Shown in pieces: positions 40,398-50,459 of a stretch of DNA of 64,000 nucleotides. Position numbers and translations under genes: made by a program. This stretch comes from OLB6 sp964467455. Its GTDB lineage: Bacteria > Bacteroidota > Ignavibacteria > Kapaibacteriales > Kapaibacteriaceae. How positions within the stretch are numbered: the stretch's first letter is position 1; each line of letters opens with the position of its first letter. The DNA is taken from positions 17,832 to 81,831 of the forward strand of contig CAYXQJ010000013.1 of the NCBI GenBank assembly GCA_964467455.1. Direction: 5' to 3'. The notes below the pieces were generated by a model. That model saw only the letters and a program-made list of their open reading frames with translations. It was not told where the DNA came from and ran no database searches.

Positions 40398-42908
40398 TCA
40401 CTCCTTTACCACGCACATCGGCCAGGTGAATGAGCGATCGTGGGCCTGGGCGACGAGCATGTAGACGCCGTGAGCGTCCGTTCCGAGATCGATAGGAATA
40501 TCTACGATGCCGGAGGGGCGAGCGCTTTGTGTGTATTGACGCAGATCAAGGACCGTACGTCCGACGATGTCGACGATCTTGAGCGTGGCGATCTCACCTT
40601 TGAGGCGATCCAGGTTATGCAAGCGCAACGTGGTGTTGGGTCCGCTTGGGTTGGGAAACGTTTCGGCCCAGAAGATCGGCGTGGTTGCCATACCTGGATC
40701 ATTGATCACGCTCACCTGTGAGGCCGGCACCTGATAGATGCCTTCGTTGGTGCTGATCCAGAGATTGCCATGCGTGTCGAACATCACATGTGAGACCACC
40801 AGCGTTCCGAACGGCAGGCCCTCGACCAGACGCCACGTCGCACCGTTGTCGTCGGACCAATACACATGATTCCATGCGGCCCAGGCAACATTGTTCTCAC
40901 CATAGAATGCAGCATTGCTGATATTGGCGCGCCACGAAGCGCGGATTGATTGTGTGCTGACCAGCGTCCACGTTGCACCATTATCCGTAGAGCGAATGAG
41001 GTGGAGGTTGTTGATATTGGCAGCGTAGCTGACCTCTTCTTCGACACCGTTGCTGTCCGTCTCGGTCGAACTCGACCGGTAAGCGTCGGTCACGGTCGCC
41101 CAGAGCGATCCATCGGTCGTTCGTCGTTCGAGAGATAGGATCATCTGTCCCACTACCGGCAGCGTGATCTTGGACCACGTGCTGCCATGGTCGTGGGACT
41201 GCCAGAGGCCGCCATGAACAGTGTCGGCAGGGAAGCCATTCTTCTCCCGTCGGAAACCTCGCAGACCAGCCAGCAGTGATTCGTCATTACATTCCACCAG
41301 ATGTCCGATCACCACACTCTGCGACCACGGCACACCCACTGTATCGTACGGTGCACTGTCAGAGTTTCGGCGTGCCAGCGTCCGATGTCCGGCAAACTCA
41401 TCCCCCCAGCTCGTGCGAAGCCATGACGAGGTAGAGTCCCGTCGCAGTTGCATAGTAGCACCATCGGGAGCGATCCGTTGCATCTGCTTTCCACCGGTAA
41501 CCACGGTATTCGCATCAGGCCAGATCAGGTTGGTGCCGGATGGCATGGTTGCCGAGTAGTGATTTTCAATCCACCCCATTCGTCCAGTTGCTCCCTGCCG
41601 CAGCAGAAGGCATCGTGATGAAGAGTCTACTTCGAACACATCACCGTTGAAGTCCAAGAATAACGGCCTATCGGCACATACAACGGCCTTGTCAATGGCA
41701 ATGAACTGCTGTCGATCGTACGAGTCGGACACGGTTCCGATCAGTTCGACCTGCTCGGTCGCAAGATCATACCGTACTATGGTTCCGGAGCCGCGGTTAA
41801 AGTCGATCATGAGGCTATCGGTCAACATGTCGAAGTTATAGCTCGTAAGCTGATGGGATGGCAGCACCCGAACCGACTGATTGGTGACGTCGACCAACAC
41901 CATGCCGAGCGTCGTTCCGTTTGACCCAGAAAGCGTGATCAAGAACGAGTTCTCATGTGAGCACCTGATCGCCCCCCATTTTGTCGCACCGGGAATGTGT
42001 CCGTCAAGCGGTATCTCCCAAGCATCCTCGCCAGTGATCGCAAGCAGTTTGTTGTTGCTAAGACCGAGGCGACACAACAGTGCCCCACCTGAGATTTGCT
42101 CGATCGAGTTGTTTACCCAGATGGAATCAAGCAACTGGCCAGTTGCACCTCGATAGACGATCTCGTCAAACGTTGTGTCGGGTGCTGTCTGCCGCCTAAA
42201 CACCGAACGAGGACCGCGCTGTTCGAGGCCAACCAGTGAGCCATCAGTTGTTTGATATACCGTATTCAATTCGGAAGGAAGCTCCGACTTCACAAACCGC
42301 GCATTCTCAATGTCGATCTCATACCACTGATTACTCTGATCGTTTCGAACAACAAACCGCCCGGCACCGATGTATCGGATTCGGGAAAAGTCATGTTGCC
42401 AAGGAATCGTATCCGGGAAGTAGATATAAGTGAAGTTCCTAGCGGAATCTCTGGTAAAATACATGTTGAGTCTGCCGTAGGCGCCTCCGGTGAACTGAAA
42501 CGACTCGACACCGCCGACACCCTGATTTGCCAGTGTTGGGTTCTGTTCCCACGTTAGTCCGCCATCATAAGAAAGGACAGTCCTACGGCTAACTTGGTCT
42601 AGATATGTACCTGCGGAAACAAAACAACCGGGATAGATCAAGGCACATCCATAGAAGTCTGCGAAGTATGACGCCTGTTCAGGTGTTTGAACAGCTTGCA
42701 AGTGTCGATAACGATCCGTTGATCGCAGAATGCCGAGACTACGTGCAACACAGATGCCAATTGTTTCATCTGTGGCGATCGAAGCATCATCAATACCGCC
42801 ATGTCTTGAGCTGATGATGTGTCGGACGGAGATCGTCTGCGCGACTTGCGCAACACTACAAACCGGATATCCGAACATCAGAAGCAGGATGAGCAACTGA
42901 AGTCTCAT
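40398..42908 (-). CDS. Large secreted Asp-box protein with T9SS sorting domain (A)
   Basis: 836 residues from the ATG at 42908 that overlaps the preceding stop (ATGA); a TTG three codons earlier is less likely. Signal peptide MRLQLLILLLMFGYPVCSVAQ. Asp-box motifs SYDGGLTW, SHDHGSTW, STDNGATW and SDDNGATW in a long beta-propeller-like body. C-terminal domain FPNPSGPNTTLRLHNL, IVDIVGRTVLDL, GVYMLVAQAHDRSFTWPMCVVKE is a type A sorting domain. Paralogue of the protein at 43674-46193; probably one operon with it. Confidence 0.82.
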   Translation of the reverse strand: MRLQLLILLLMFGYPVCSVAQVAQTISVRHIISSRHGGIDDASIATDETIGICVARSLGILRSTDRYRHLQAVQTPEQASYFADFYGCALIYPGCFVSAGTYLDQVSRRTVLSYDGGLTWEQNPTLANQGVGGVESFQFTGGAYGRLNMYFTRDSARNFTYIYFPDTIPWQHDFSRIRYIGAGRFVVRNDQSNQWYEIDIENARFVKSELPSELNTVYQTTDGSLVGLEQRGPRSVFRRQTAPDTTFDEIVYRGATGQLLDSIWVNNSIEQISGGALLCRLGLSNNKLLAITGEDAWEIPLDGHIPGATKWGAIRCSHENSFLITLSGSNGTTLGMVLVDVTNQSVRVLPSHQLTSYNFDMLTDSLMIDFNRGSGTIVRYDLATEQVELIGTVSDSYDRQQFIAIDKAVVCADRPLFLDFNGDVFEVDSSSRCLLLRQGATGRMGWIENHYSATMPSGTNLIWPDANTVVTGGKQMQRIAPDGATMQLRRDSTSSWLRTSWGDEFAGHRTLARRNSDSAPYDTVGVPWSQSVVIGHLVECNDESLLAGLRGFRREKNGFPADTVHGGLWQSHDHGSTWSKITLPVVGQMILSLERRTTDGSLWATVTDAYRSSSTETDSNGVEEEVSYAANINNLHLIRSTDNGATWTLVSTQSIRASWRANISNAAFYGENNVAWAAWNHVYWSDDNGATWRLVEGLPFGTLVVSHVMFDTHGNLWISTNEGIYQVPASQVSVINDPGMATTPIFWAETFPNPSGPNTTLRLHNLDRLKGEIATLKIVDIVGRTVLDLRQYTQSARPSGIVDIPIDLGTDAHGVYMLVAQAHDRSFTWPMCVVKE

Positions 42909-43582
42909 GGTGCGCAAGCGTTATTATTCAGATCTGCGCAGTCAACTTCAGTGCACCCTTGATCGCATTGATCGAATGTATTGTCGCCACAGATGCTAAT
43001 GAGACATTGCACACAGTTGTTGTTCTGATTGCAATACCGCCATTCAGCAAAGCAATATTGATTGCACGCGTCGCCATCGCATGATTCAAGACAATTGGCG
43101 ACCCAGCGATAGCACCGTGGAAAGGCCATGATATGGCAGTAGGCGGTCAGGCTTGTCCCAGGTCCTCCTATGCACGGACCCGCAGATCCCATACTGCAAT
43201 TGGGAATTGTTGCTCCGAAACAGGTGTCATTACAGAGATTTGTCGCCTTGATGATACCGTTATAAATGACTTCCGCACCTACACCCTGGATCGCGATCGG
43301 CACACAGACCCTTTTGATCCAGGTGACCTGGTCGGCCGCTCTATTACACACTGGTCGAGTACAAGGATTTCGGATGTAGCCACTGGTGGGCAACTGCTGG
43401 CAATACTCAATGGTGATATTGTGATTCATCCCAGCCACGCAAATCGTCATGCCACATGTTCTCGTGACAAGGCATTCACAGTCAAGACTATCCTGCCCGA
43501 CGCATTGCGCACTGACGCTAACAGGGCTACCCAACATGAGTAGCGTACAAACAATGATCGCAATGAAACTAGCGGTCTTCAT
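42905..43582 (-). CDS. Very cysteine-rich secreted protein
   Basis: 225 residues from the ATG at 43582 (site GGGAGGG). Signal peptide MKTASFIAIIVCTLLMLGSPVSVSA. The mature ~200 residues contain 27 cysteines, spread through the chain with short spacings (DCECLV, NPCTRPVC, NNCVQC, GCTEVDC), which implies a dense set of disulfides or metal sites. No known domain recognised and no T9SS tail. It lies between, and is coupled to, two Asp-box T9SS cargos (ATGA overlap with the downstream one), so a joint role at the surface is likely. Confidence 0.7.
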   Translation of the reverse strand: MKTASFIAIIVCTLLMLGSPVSVSAQCVGQDSLDCECLVTRTCGMTICVAGMNHNITIEYCQQLPTSGYIRNPCTRPVCNRAADQVTWIKRVCVPIAIQGVGAEVIYNGIIKATNLCNDTCFGATIPNCSMGSAGPCIGGPGTSLTAYCHIMAFPRCYRWVANCLESCDGDACNQYCFAEWRYCNQNNNCVQCLISICGDNTFDQCDQGCTEVDCADLNNNACAP

Positions 43583-43673
43583 ACAACCCTCCCGTGAAAT
43601 GACTAGTGAGAAGTGACTGGAAAACTTCGCAAATCGCACAGAAATTGTCAAGTGAAATCTGTGTTCTTGTCGG

Positions 43674-46193
43674 CTAGCGGGTTATGAGGACGACCTTCGC
43701 GCCCTTGAAGCCATCTCCGGTATCGAGGCCGACGAGATAGATACCCGATGGTATGTGAGCAACATCAACATCGAATTCGATTCTGCTGCTGCGCGGTGAC
43801 GACTCGAGTGCTTGAGTAAGATCTTCAACGACGGAGCCATTGAGATCAAAGAGTCGCAACGATCCGAAGCGGTACTTTGCGATCTGGCCATTGTTGATGC
43901 GTATTCGAAGTTTATCCGTCGCTGGAGTGGGATATGCCCAAACAGTTAAGAACGCCCCCTTGCTCGTGGGCTCTTCAACCTCAACATCTGTTAACTGCAC
44001 CGGGGCTCGATACAAACCTTTGTCAGTGGTGATGCATACACCCATCTCTGGATGGACGGCGATGTCAGTGATAAACCGCGACCAGGCGACGTCCGAGCCA
44101 TACTGACTCCACGTGATACCTCTGTCCTTACTGACCACGACGCCGCTCTCAACAGAGATGGCAAAGTACCAGCCATTCGGATGACGCACGCTCTTTCTGC
44201 GTCCCGGATGGGCATTACGGTATCGCGACTCTTGATACATAGCGTTCCATGTGATACCGCCATCTGTACTACGCCAGAGGTAGGCGTTATTCTGGCTATA
44301 GGCATCCAGATCACGATTCCACATCGCATCGATACTTGAGGCCAACAAGACGTCGCCATCGTTGAAGATGTAGGTAACCGTCTGTATGCTATCGATGCCA
44401 CTCGCACGGGTCCATGTTGCACCGTGATCGATCGATCGCCAGATTCCGCCGGCATGAACGGTGGTGTCCTCGCCGACGATCTCGCGATAACCACGCGCAC
44501 CGAGAATCAAGGCGCCATCATTGCGAACGCACAACGTGGATGCTGTTGTGGCGAATGGCACGGTGCTGACCCATGTACGCCCACTATCGGACGTCACATG
44601 AACGCTATCCGCCTGATAGAGAGCAAAACCACCTCCGTCCTCCCATTGAAAACGCGCGGGATAGTCGGTACTCGGCGTCAACCGCAATGAACGTGAGGTC
44701 GTGTCATACGTCAACCATGAGGGAAATGCGGCTGCGGTAAGTCCGATCCGATCAGGCGCAGCATCTTCGAGGTGGTGATTGTAGAGGCAAAACTTGCCAT
44801 CGCTTTCAGCATCCCGCTGGCGCATCAATGACTCCGAGACACGAACGATCCGCGAAACGCCGGACTTGGCGTTGTACTCGGCGATCATCGGCCCCTTCTC
44901 CGCGACATAGATCACGGTCGAATCACTGGTGATACACAACCGATTCAGTTGCAGATCTTTGAATCCGTAGTCTTGAATGGCAGAGATATCCACCAACTCC
45001 TCGGGAACCTTGATCGATGAAAACGTACGCCCGTTATCCGTCGATCGATACATGGCCGTGAAGCCGCCGGCGATGATAATGGAGTCATCCATCGTGACCT
45101 GACCTACCAATCGAAGGTCGTTGCTTCGCTGTATAACGGACACCGTTGGATCTTGATGCAGATCGTAGACACGGCCACAGTCAACAAATCGAAGACTACC
45201 ATCTCGCAACACTTGTGCATAGCGATAGACATTGTTGCCCGACTCTCTAGCTAGCTTACCGCGATGCCAATACTTACCGTCTTGATCGATGGTAAACACG
45301 AGCCCCGACTTCAAGATCACAACAACATGTTGTCCATGTTGGAGCAGCGCGCTGACTTCAAAGACTTGTTTCCCACCGGTTACTAGTGACAGCACCGTAT
45401 CCGCATTCTCGAATTTGATCTCGCCGACCAGAGACCATGCCGAGCGACCGTCCAGAGAGAGAAACAGTCGCGAGGTTTTGCCGACGTCATAGATGTGCGA
45501 TCTGCTTGCTACTGCAACGTGTCCATCTAACGAGATCGCAAATGCAGTGACGGAATCAGGTATGCGCACATTAGAAAACGTTTCAAGGGAGATGCTGTAT
45601 TCCAACCATGCACTCCCACTCAGCACAGCCAGTGTGTTGGCATCGATCACCTGCATAACGGGGTTGACGGAAAAGGAACTACTGTGTATAGAGGAGAAGG
45701 TCTTCCATGTGCGACCAGAATCCCGAGATACATAGACTTCGCTTGCCGCGGCGTTGGGTCCGATCACGACCACTCCACCATGCACACCAAGAGTTCCGAA
45801 GAGTAGCGTATCGGGGCCGACAAATTCCCAACTTGCCTCCGCACTCATCTTTCGCGCCGTCCTTCGCAATCCTGCCTGATCGCTCCAGTGAATGTAAAGT
45901 GTGCATCCATCACCGTCTATTCCTAGTTCTTGATACATAGACTCACCTTGTGGCAGCTGCACGCTCGCCCAGCTCCGCCCTCCATCCGTTGACGAGATCA
46001 GTCTCAAACCAGCTAAGGCATAGATGGTTGACGAACACGTATCAATAAACAGCTCAGTGATCGTTCCCCTACCAGCGCTTGCATTGAAAAACCGCGTTGA
46101 TCGGAGTGAGTGCACTTGCTGCCAATCCTGACCAACAGCTATCACGGTCGCGGTCAAGATGATCATGGTCAAACAACAAAGTGAAGAGCGCAT
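43674..46193 (-). CDS. Large secreted Asp-box protein with T9SS sorting domain (B)
   Basis: 839 residues. Signal peptide MRSSLCCLTMIILTATVIAVG. Asp-box motifs STDGGRSW, SRDSGRTW, STDNGRTF, TSDSGRTW, SIDHGATW, STDGGITW, SKDRGITW. Sorting domain at the end (VWAYPTPATDKLRIRI, LFDLNGSVVEDL, HIPSGIYLVGLDTG). Same length and architecture as the protein at 40398-42908, so a tandem paralogue. 27 bp separate it from the MFS gene upstream; no ribosome site is obvious. Confidence 0.82.
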   Translation of the reverse strand: MRSSLCCLTMIILTATVIAVGQDWQQVHSLRSTRFFNASAGRGTITELFIDTCSSTIYALAGLRLISSTDGGRSWASVQLPQGESMYQELGIDGDGCTLYIHWSDQAGLRRTARKMSAEASWEFVGPDTLLFGTLGVHGGVVVIGPNAAASEVYVSRDSGRTWKTFSSIHSSSFSVNPVMQVIDANTLAVLSGSAWLEYSISLETFSNVRIPDSVTAFAISLDGHVAVASRSHIYDVGKTSRLFLSLDGRSAWSLVGEIKFENADTVLSLVTGGKQVFEVSALLQHGQHVVVILKSGLVFTIDQDGKYWHRGKLARESGNNVYRYAQVLRDGSLRFVDCGRVYDLHQDPTVSVIQRSNDLRLVGQVTMDDSIIIAGGFTAMYRSTDNGRTFSSIKVPEELVDISAIQDYGFKDLQLNRLCITSDSTVIYVAEKGPMIAEYNAKSGVSRIVRVSESLMRQRDAESDGKFCLYNHHLEDAAPDRIGLTAAAFPSWLTYDTTSRSLRLTPSTDYPARFQWEDGGGFALYQADSVHVTSDSGRTWVSTVPFATTASTLCVRNDGALILGARGYREIVGEDTTVHAGGIWRSIDHGATWTRASGIDSIQTVTYIFNDGDVLLASSIDAMWNRDLDAYSQNNAYLWRSTDGGITWNAMYQESRYRNAHPGRRKSVRHPNGWYFAISVESGVVVSKDRGITWSQYGSDVAWSRFITDIAVHPEMGVCITTDKGLYRAPVQLTDVEVEEPTSKGAFLTVWAYPTPATDKLRIRINNGQIAKYRFGSLRLFDLNGSVVEDLTQALESSPRSSRIEFDVDVAHIPSGIYLVGLDTGDGFKGAKVVLITR

Positions 46194-46220
46194 AAGGCAT
46201 GCCTGAGTTGTTATTTCCCC

Positions 46221-47441
46221 TTAAGATAACGTCAGCCTTCTCAGCAACGGTGCTTTCTTTGCGACGGTACCGACAACGATCAGCGTCATGATGCCGCCGA
46301 AGACGACCGATGGTACAGCACCAATGAGCTTAGCAGCGACGCCGCTTTCGAGCGAGCCGATCTCGTTGCTGCTGGAGATGAACATGCTGTTGGCGGCTGC
46401 CACCCGCCCCCTCATCTCATCCGGTGTCTGCAGTTGAAGGATGGTGGCGCGGACCACTACGCTGACGGCGTCGAAGGCACCAACACAGACCAACAACGCA
46501 ACACTTAGCCAGAAGGATGTGCTGAGCGCAAAGGCAATGGTGCAGAGGCCGAAGCCGGCAACAGCATACAGTAAGATGCGTCCGGTGTTGCGCTCGGGAG
46601 GATGCACGCTCATGTAGGCCATCAAGAGCACAGAGCCGATGGACGGAGCAGCACGCAAGACGCCGAGGCCGCTGGCATCGACGTGCAGGATCTGATCGGC
46701 GAAGACGGGTAGGATGGCGACGGCACCGCCGAACAAGACGGCGAAGAGATCGAGCGACAGTGCACCGAGAATGACCTGGTTGCCAAAGATGAAACGCACT
46801 CCCTGCGTGACGTCGTCCTTCAACGAGCCCTTCGTGCCCCCTTCGATCGGCGGCATGATGGGAAGTCCAAGTGCACCGATGGCACCGATAAGCATAAGCA
46901 CAACAGTCGTGATGGCCGCTGCGTCGACACCGAACTGACCGTAGATAAGGCCGGCAGCCATGGGACCGCCAACCATCGCCCCCTGCCAGACAGCACTGCC
47001 CATGGACGTGGCACGGGCAAGCATGTCGCGAGTGATAACGCTGCTGAGTGTACTGAACATCGCCGGTGAATACATCGCACGCGCAAAACCGTTGACGACG
47101 ATCATCGACAAGATGAGCGTCACCGTTGTTGGCACACCAAGTTGTTGAACCGACCCTGGCTGTACGAACCATCCCGTTGCAACGGCACTGGCCATGATGA
47201 GCGAGGTGGCCATTCTGATAGCACGACGCTTTTCCATTTTGTCGACCACATATCCCATCGGCAACGCCGCACCAATGGCAGGGATCGCCTCGGCAAGACC
47301 GACCATGCCTAACATCAACGGGTCCTTCGTGAGGTCGTAGATCGTCCACGCCACCACCACGGCCTGCATATGCCATCCGGCGGCGAGGAAGAATCTCAAC
47401 ATCAAGAAGGATCGGAAGGGGGCGAGAAGGAGTGGATTCAC
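46221..47441 (-). CDS. MFS transporter (EntS/DHA3-like)
   Basis: 406 residues, about twelve hydrophobic segments. GYVVDKMEKRRAIRM matches the loop 2-3 D-x-x-x-R-R motif of MFS proteins, and the whole resembles the MFS_3/EntS exporters. Start is GTG at 47441 and there is no ribosome site. A TACCTTTG box lies only 4 bp upstream, but I found no -33 box. Substrate unknown. It may head an operon with the T9SS genes at 43674-40398. Confidence 0.82.
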   Translation of the reverse strand: MNPLLLAPFRSFLMLRFFLAAGWHMQAVVVAWTIYDLTKDPLMLGMVGLAEAIPAIGAALPMGYVVDKMEKRRAIRMATSLIMASAVATGWFVQPGSVQQLGVPTTVTLILSMIVVNGFARAMYSPAMFSTLSSVITRDMLARATSMGSAVWQGAMVGGPMAAGLIYGQFGVDAAAITTVVLMLIGAIGALGLPIMPPIEGGTKGSLKDDVTQGVRFIFGNQVILGALSLDLFAVLFGGAVAILPVFADQILHVDASGLGVLRAAPSIGSVLLMAYMSVHPPERNTGRILLYAVAGFGLCTIAFALSTSFWLSVALLVCVGAFDAVSVVVRATILQLQTPDEMRGRVAAANSMFISSSNEIGSLESGVAAKLIGAVPSVVFGGIMTLIVVGTVAKKAPLLRRLTLS

Positions 47442-47466
47442 GTCGCAAAGGTACTATCTTCGGACC

Positions 47467-48729
47467 ATGACACGTCCATGGTGGAAACTCTCCCTCACCA
47501 CGCAGATCCTACTTGGTGTGGTGCTCGGTGTTGCCATCGGCCACTTCGCGCCGGAGTTCGGCACGCAGATCGGCTGGTTGCGCGACATCTTCCTGCATTT
47601 GATCAAGGCCATCATCGCTCCGCTGGTCTTTGCCACGGTCGTCGTGGGGATTGCCGGCGGCGGTAGTGCGAAGGCGATCGGCACCATCGGTGCGAAGTCG
47701 ATCATCTACTTCGAGATCGTCACGACACTTGCGTTAGTAGTGGGCTTGTTCGTGGTGAACGTGGTCCAACCCGGAGTTGGCATCACGCTGGTCGGTGATC
47801 CGGGTACGTTGGGATCGATCGCCGAGAACCATCCAAAGACATTGATCGAGACGATCGTCCACATCTTCCCCACCAGCATCATCGACGCCATGGCCAAGGG
47901 CGACGTGTTGCAGATCGTGACGTTCTCGGTGTTGTTCGGCTTTGCCGTCAGTGCTGCCGGCGACATTGCCAAGCCCGTTGTTGTGTGGTGCGAAGGTCTC
48001 GCGCAAGTGATGTTCCGCTTCACTAACCTGGTGATGTTGTATGCACCTATCGGCATTGGTGCAGCAATGGCGGCCACGATCGGACATCAAGGTCTGGAAG
48101 TACTGACGTTCCTCGGCATGTTGATCGCATCACTGTATGGCGCGCTTGTCATCTTCGTTGTCGGCGTCCTTGGTGCCGTGATGATGATCGCGCGAGTCCC
48201 CATCCGCCCCTTTCTCAAAGCGATCCGCGAACCTTTTACGTTGGCATTTGTGACCACGTCGAGCGAGAGTGCGCTGCCGATGGCGATGGAGCGCATGGAG
48301 GCCTTTGGTGTGCCGAAGCGTATCGTGGGTTTTGTGATGCCGGCGGGATATTCGTTCAACCTTGACGGGACGACGTTGTATTTGGCCATGGCCAGTGTGT
48401 TCGTGATGCAGGCGATCGCGACCACGTCGCCAGGATTCACGTTCGGCATTGAACAACAGATCGGCATGATGCTGGCACTGATGATCACGTCGAAAGGTGT
48501 GGCGGCCGTACCGCGGGCGTCACTCGTGATCCTGCTTGCCACGTTGTCGAGCTTCCTACCACCTGACCTCAAACACTACGGACCGATCGCCGTGGCGATG
48601 ATCTTCGGCGTCGACGAATTCATGGACATGGCCCGCACGAGCGTGAACTTGCTGGGCAATTGTTTGGCTACGGTAGTGGTGGCACGATGGGAGGGCGTCT
48701 TCGACGACGCCAAAGCCAACAGCTATTAG
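47467..48729 (+). CDS. Dicarboxylate/amino acid:cation symporter
   Basis: 420 residues of the DAACS (GltP/DctA) family: hairpin 1 motif TTSSESALP and TM7 motif GYSFNLDGTTLYLA are clear, plus SKGVAAVPRASLVIL (hairpin 2 region) and DEFMDMARTSVNLLGNCLATVVV at the end. Takes up glutamate, aspartate or C4-dicarboxylates with Na+ or H+. Divergent from the MFS gene with only 25 bp between the starts; its stop overlaps the convergent gene by 4 bp. Confidence 0.92.
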   Translation: MTRPWWKLSLTTQILLGVVLGVAIGHFAPEFGTQIGWLRDIFLHLIKAIIAPLVFATVVVGIAGGGSAKAIGTIGAKSIIYFEIVTTLALVVGLFVVNVVQPGVGITLVGDPGTLGSIAENHPKTLIETIVHIFPTSIIDAMAKGDVLQIVTFSVLFGFAVSAAGDIAKPVVVWCEGLAQVMFRFTNLVMLYAPIGIGAAMAATIGHQGLEVLTFLGMLIASLYGALVIFVVGVLGAVMMIARVPIRPFLKAIREPFTLAFVTTSSESALPMAMERMEAFGVPKRIVGFVMPAGYSFNLDGTTLYLAMASVFVMQAIATTSPGFTFGIEQQIGMMLALMITSKGVAAVPRASLVILLATLSSFLPPDLKHYGPIAVAMIFGVDEFMDMARTSVNLLGNCLATVVVARWEGVFDDAKANSY

Positions 48730-50459
48730 CGAAGCGTTTCATAGGCGAAGTGTGCCACGATGGCATATCCTTGCTTTCCTCTTGGCTCCACCACCAGCAC
48801 ATCCAGCGGCAGGAGCTGATCTTTTTCACCGCGCCACATTTGGGCAATGACGTCTTGCGAGGTGACAATAAAGCGCGGACCTCCGTCGGTGGGTCGTGAG
48901 AGATCTACGAAGCGTTGGGCACGAAGCGCTGCGTCGGTCTCTGCTTCGGCCAACCACTGCGGCTGCGGTGTGTAGCTGTCCGATAAGGCAGCAGCGGTCT
49001 CGCGCATGCCGCAGGCATCACCCGTGAGGACCTCCGATGGCTGTAGGCCATGCAGACGCAACACACGCCCAAACTCGCCTGCACGCTCCATACCTCGCGG
49101 CGTCAAGCCCGGCACTTCCTTGCACGTCACATCCGCACTCGTGCGCACCGTCCGCGCCTCGGCATGACAGATCAACAGCACCTTCCCCTTCAACCACTCC
49201 TTGTCCCACCCCGTGTCACCCGAAGTGTCCCACTTGTTGTCCCACCAGTTGTCATACGCACCGAGATCCACCCGCCGCGCGCCGAGTCGTCCATACAATC
49301 GGCGACGCTGACCGGTGACGTCGGTGACCACGCGCCACAACAACTCGTGTTGCGCACCCACATTGTTGGCCGCCGACGCCACGCCGATCCGCAAACCGTC
49401 GTCGGCCGTTCCCCATCGCTCGTCATCGCCGATCATGTTGGCCGTATCGGCGAACAACGGATCACCGAACACCGTGCCGTAGAAATAGTCCTTGTCGATC
49501 ACGTTGCGCTCATGTTCAAAGGGTATTGCACTCGGCACCACGCGCACATTCGGCGCAAGATCGTCGTGCCCATTCCACATGATGGAATTGAGCAACAACC
49601 CGCCCCCTTCACACTGAAACGTAAGGGCTCGTGGTAAGGGGCCGGTGGCTCGGTTGCCATAACACGTAGCGTTGATGAGATGCAGCGGACGACGCAACGA
49701 GTGGATGGCACCACCGGTGCGCTGCGCGATGTTGCGGATGAAGACGCTGCTCGAGATCGTCACCGAACCAACGTCGAGCGCAGAATAGATGGCGCCGCCA
49801 GATACTGATGCGGTGTTCTCAACAAAGACGCAGGCCTCGATGTTGTGAGGCTCGGGCGTAGGCGAGGAAACGCGCCCGACGATGGCGATGGCACCGCCAC
49901 GTTGCGCCGCATTGCGTTCGAAGACGCAGGCGCGGATGTCGGCGCGCCGACAACGATCGATGTAGATCGCACCACCGTCGATGGCCGTGTTGTTGGTGAA
50001 GCGGCAATTGCGGATCATCGGCTGTGCCTCGAAGATCACCATGGCACATGAGGCCGAACCGGTGAGCGTAAAACCGTCGACCGTCGTGGTGCTATCAACA
50101 CCGGTAAGGTTGATGATCGGACCTGCGCCCGGCTCGGCACGTAAGACCGTTTCATTGCGTACCCAGTTGCGCTGCTCACGCTGCGTCTCGGTACCGTTGA
50201 AGCCGCCATAAAGTCTGACGCCGTTGCCGATGTTCAACACTTCACTGCTGACAGCGTACGTGCCGGCACGCACCCAGATCTCATCGCCGGGTACGGATGT
50301 CGCCAGAGCAACATGAAGTGATCGAAACGCTGTGGGCCAGGTGCGACCGTCGCCGTTCGCACTTGCATCAGCGCGGACGAACAACGTGTCAGAGGCAACA
50401 AGTGATGCCGAGCCCATACTCAGCAGAAGACCGATCAAGATCGGCCGAAGTACTGTCAC
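48726..50459 (-). CDS. Beta-helix protein with degenerate histidine-phosphatase domain
   Basis: 577 residues from GTG at 50459, which overlaps the preceding TGA (GTGA coupling). Signal peptide, then a right-handed beta-helix region with repeated 'C-x-F-x-x-N-x-A-x-x-G-G-A-I' turns (residues ~20-330). Residues ~425-575 resemble a histidine phosphatase, but the R-H motif is C431-H432 (LLICHAEA), the second arginine is replaced (ACGMRETA, G484) and the second catalytic histidine is replaced (VTSQD). It ends without a T9SS sorting domain. Paralogue of the upstream gene; probably catalytically inactive (inference). Confidence 0.75.
   Translation of the reverse strand: MTVLRPILIGLLLSMGSASLVASDTLFVRADASANGDGRTWPTAFRSLHVALATSVPGDEIWVRAGTYAVSSEVLNIGNGVRLYGGFNGTETQREQRNWVRNETVLRAEPGAGPIINLTGVDSTTTVDGFTLTGSASCAMVIFEAQPMIRNCRFTNNTAIDGGAIYIDRCRRADIRACVFERNAAQRGGAIAIVGRVSSPTPEPHNIEACVFVENTASVSGGAIYSALDVGSVTISSSVFIRNIAQRTGGAIHSLRRPLHLINATCYGNRATGPLPRALTFQCEGGGLLLNSIMWNGHDDLAPNVRVVPSAIPFEHERNVIDKDYFYGTVFGDPLFADTANMIGDDERWGTADDGLRIGVASAANNVGAQHELLWRVVTDVTGQRRRLYGRLGARRVDLGAYDNWWDNKWDTSGDTGWDKEWLKGKVLLICHAEARTVRTSADVTCKEVPGLTPRGMERAGEFGRVLRLHGLQPSEVLTGDACGMRETAAALSDSYTPQPQWLAEAETDAALRAQRFVDLSRPTDGGPRFIVTSQDVIAQMWRGEKDQLLPLDVLVVEPRGKQGYAIVAHFAYETLR

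Noticed and set aside
48726..50459. Pseudogene status for the degenerate phosphatase
   Set aside because: The frame is open over 577 codons, coupled to its neighbour by GTGA and retains a signal peptide; loss of catalytic residues alone does not make it a pseudogene.
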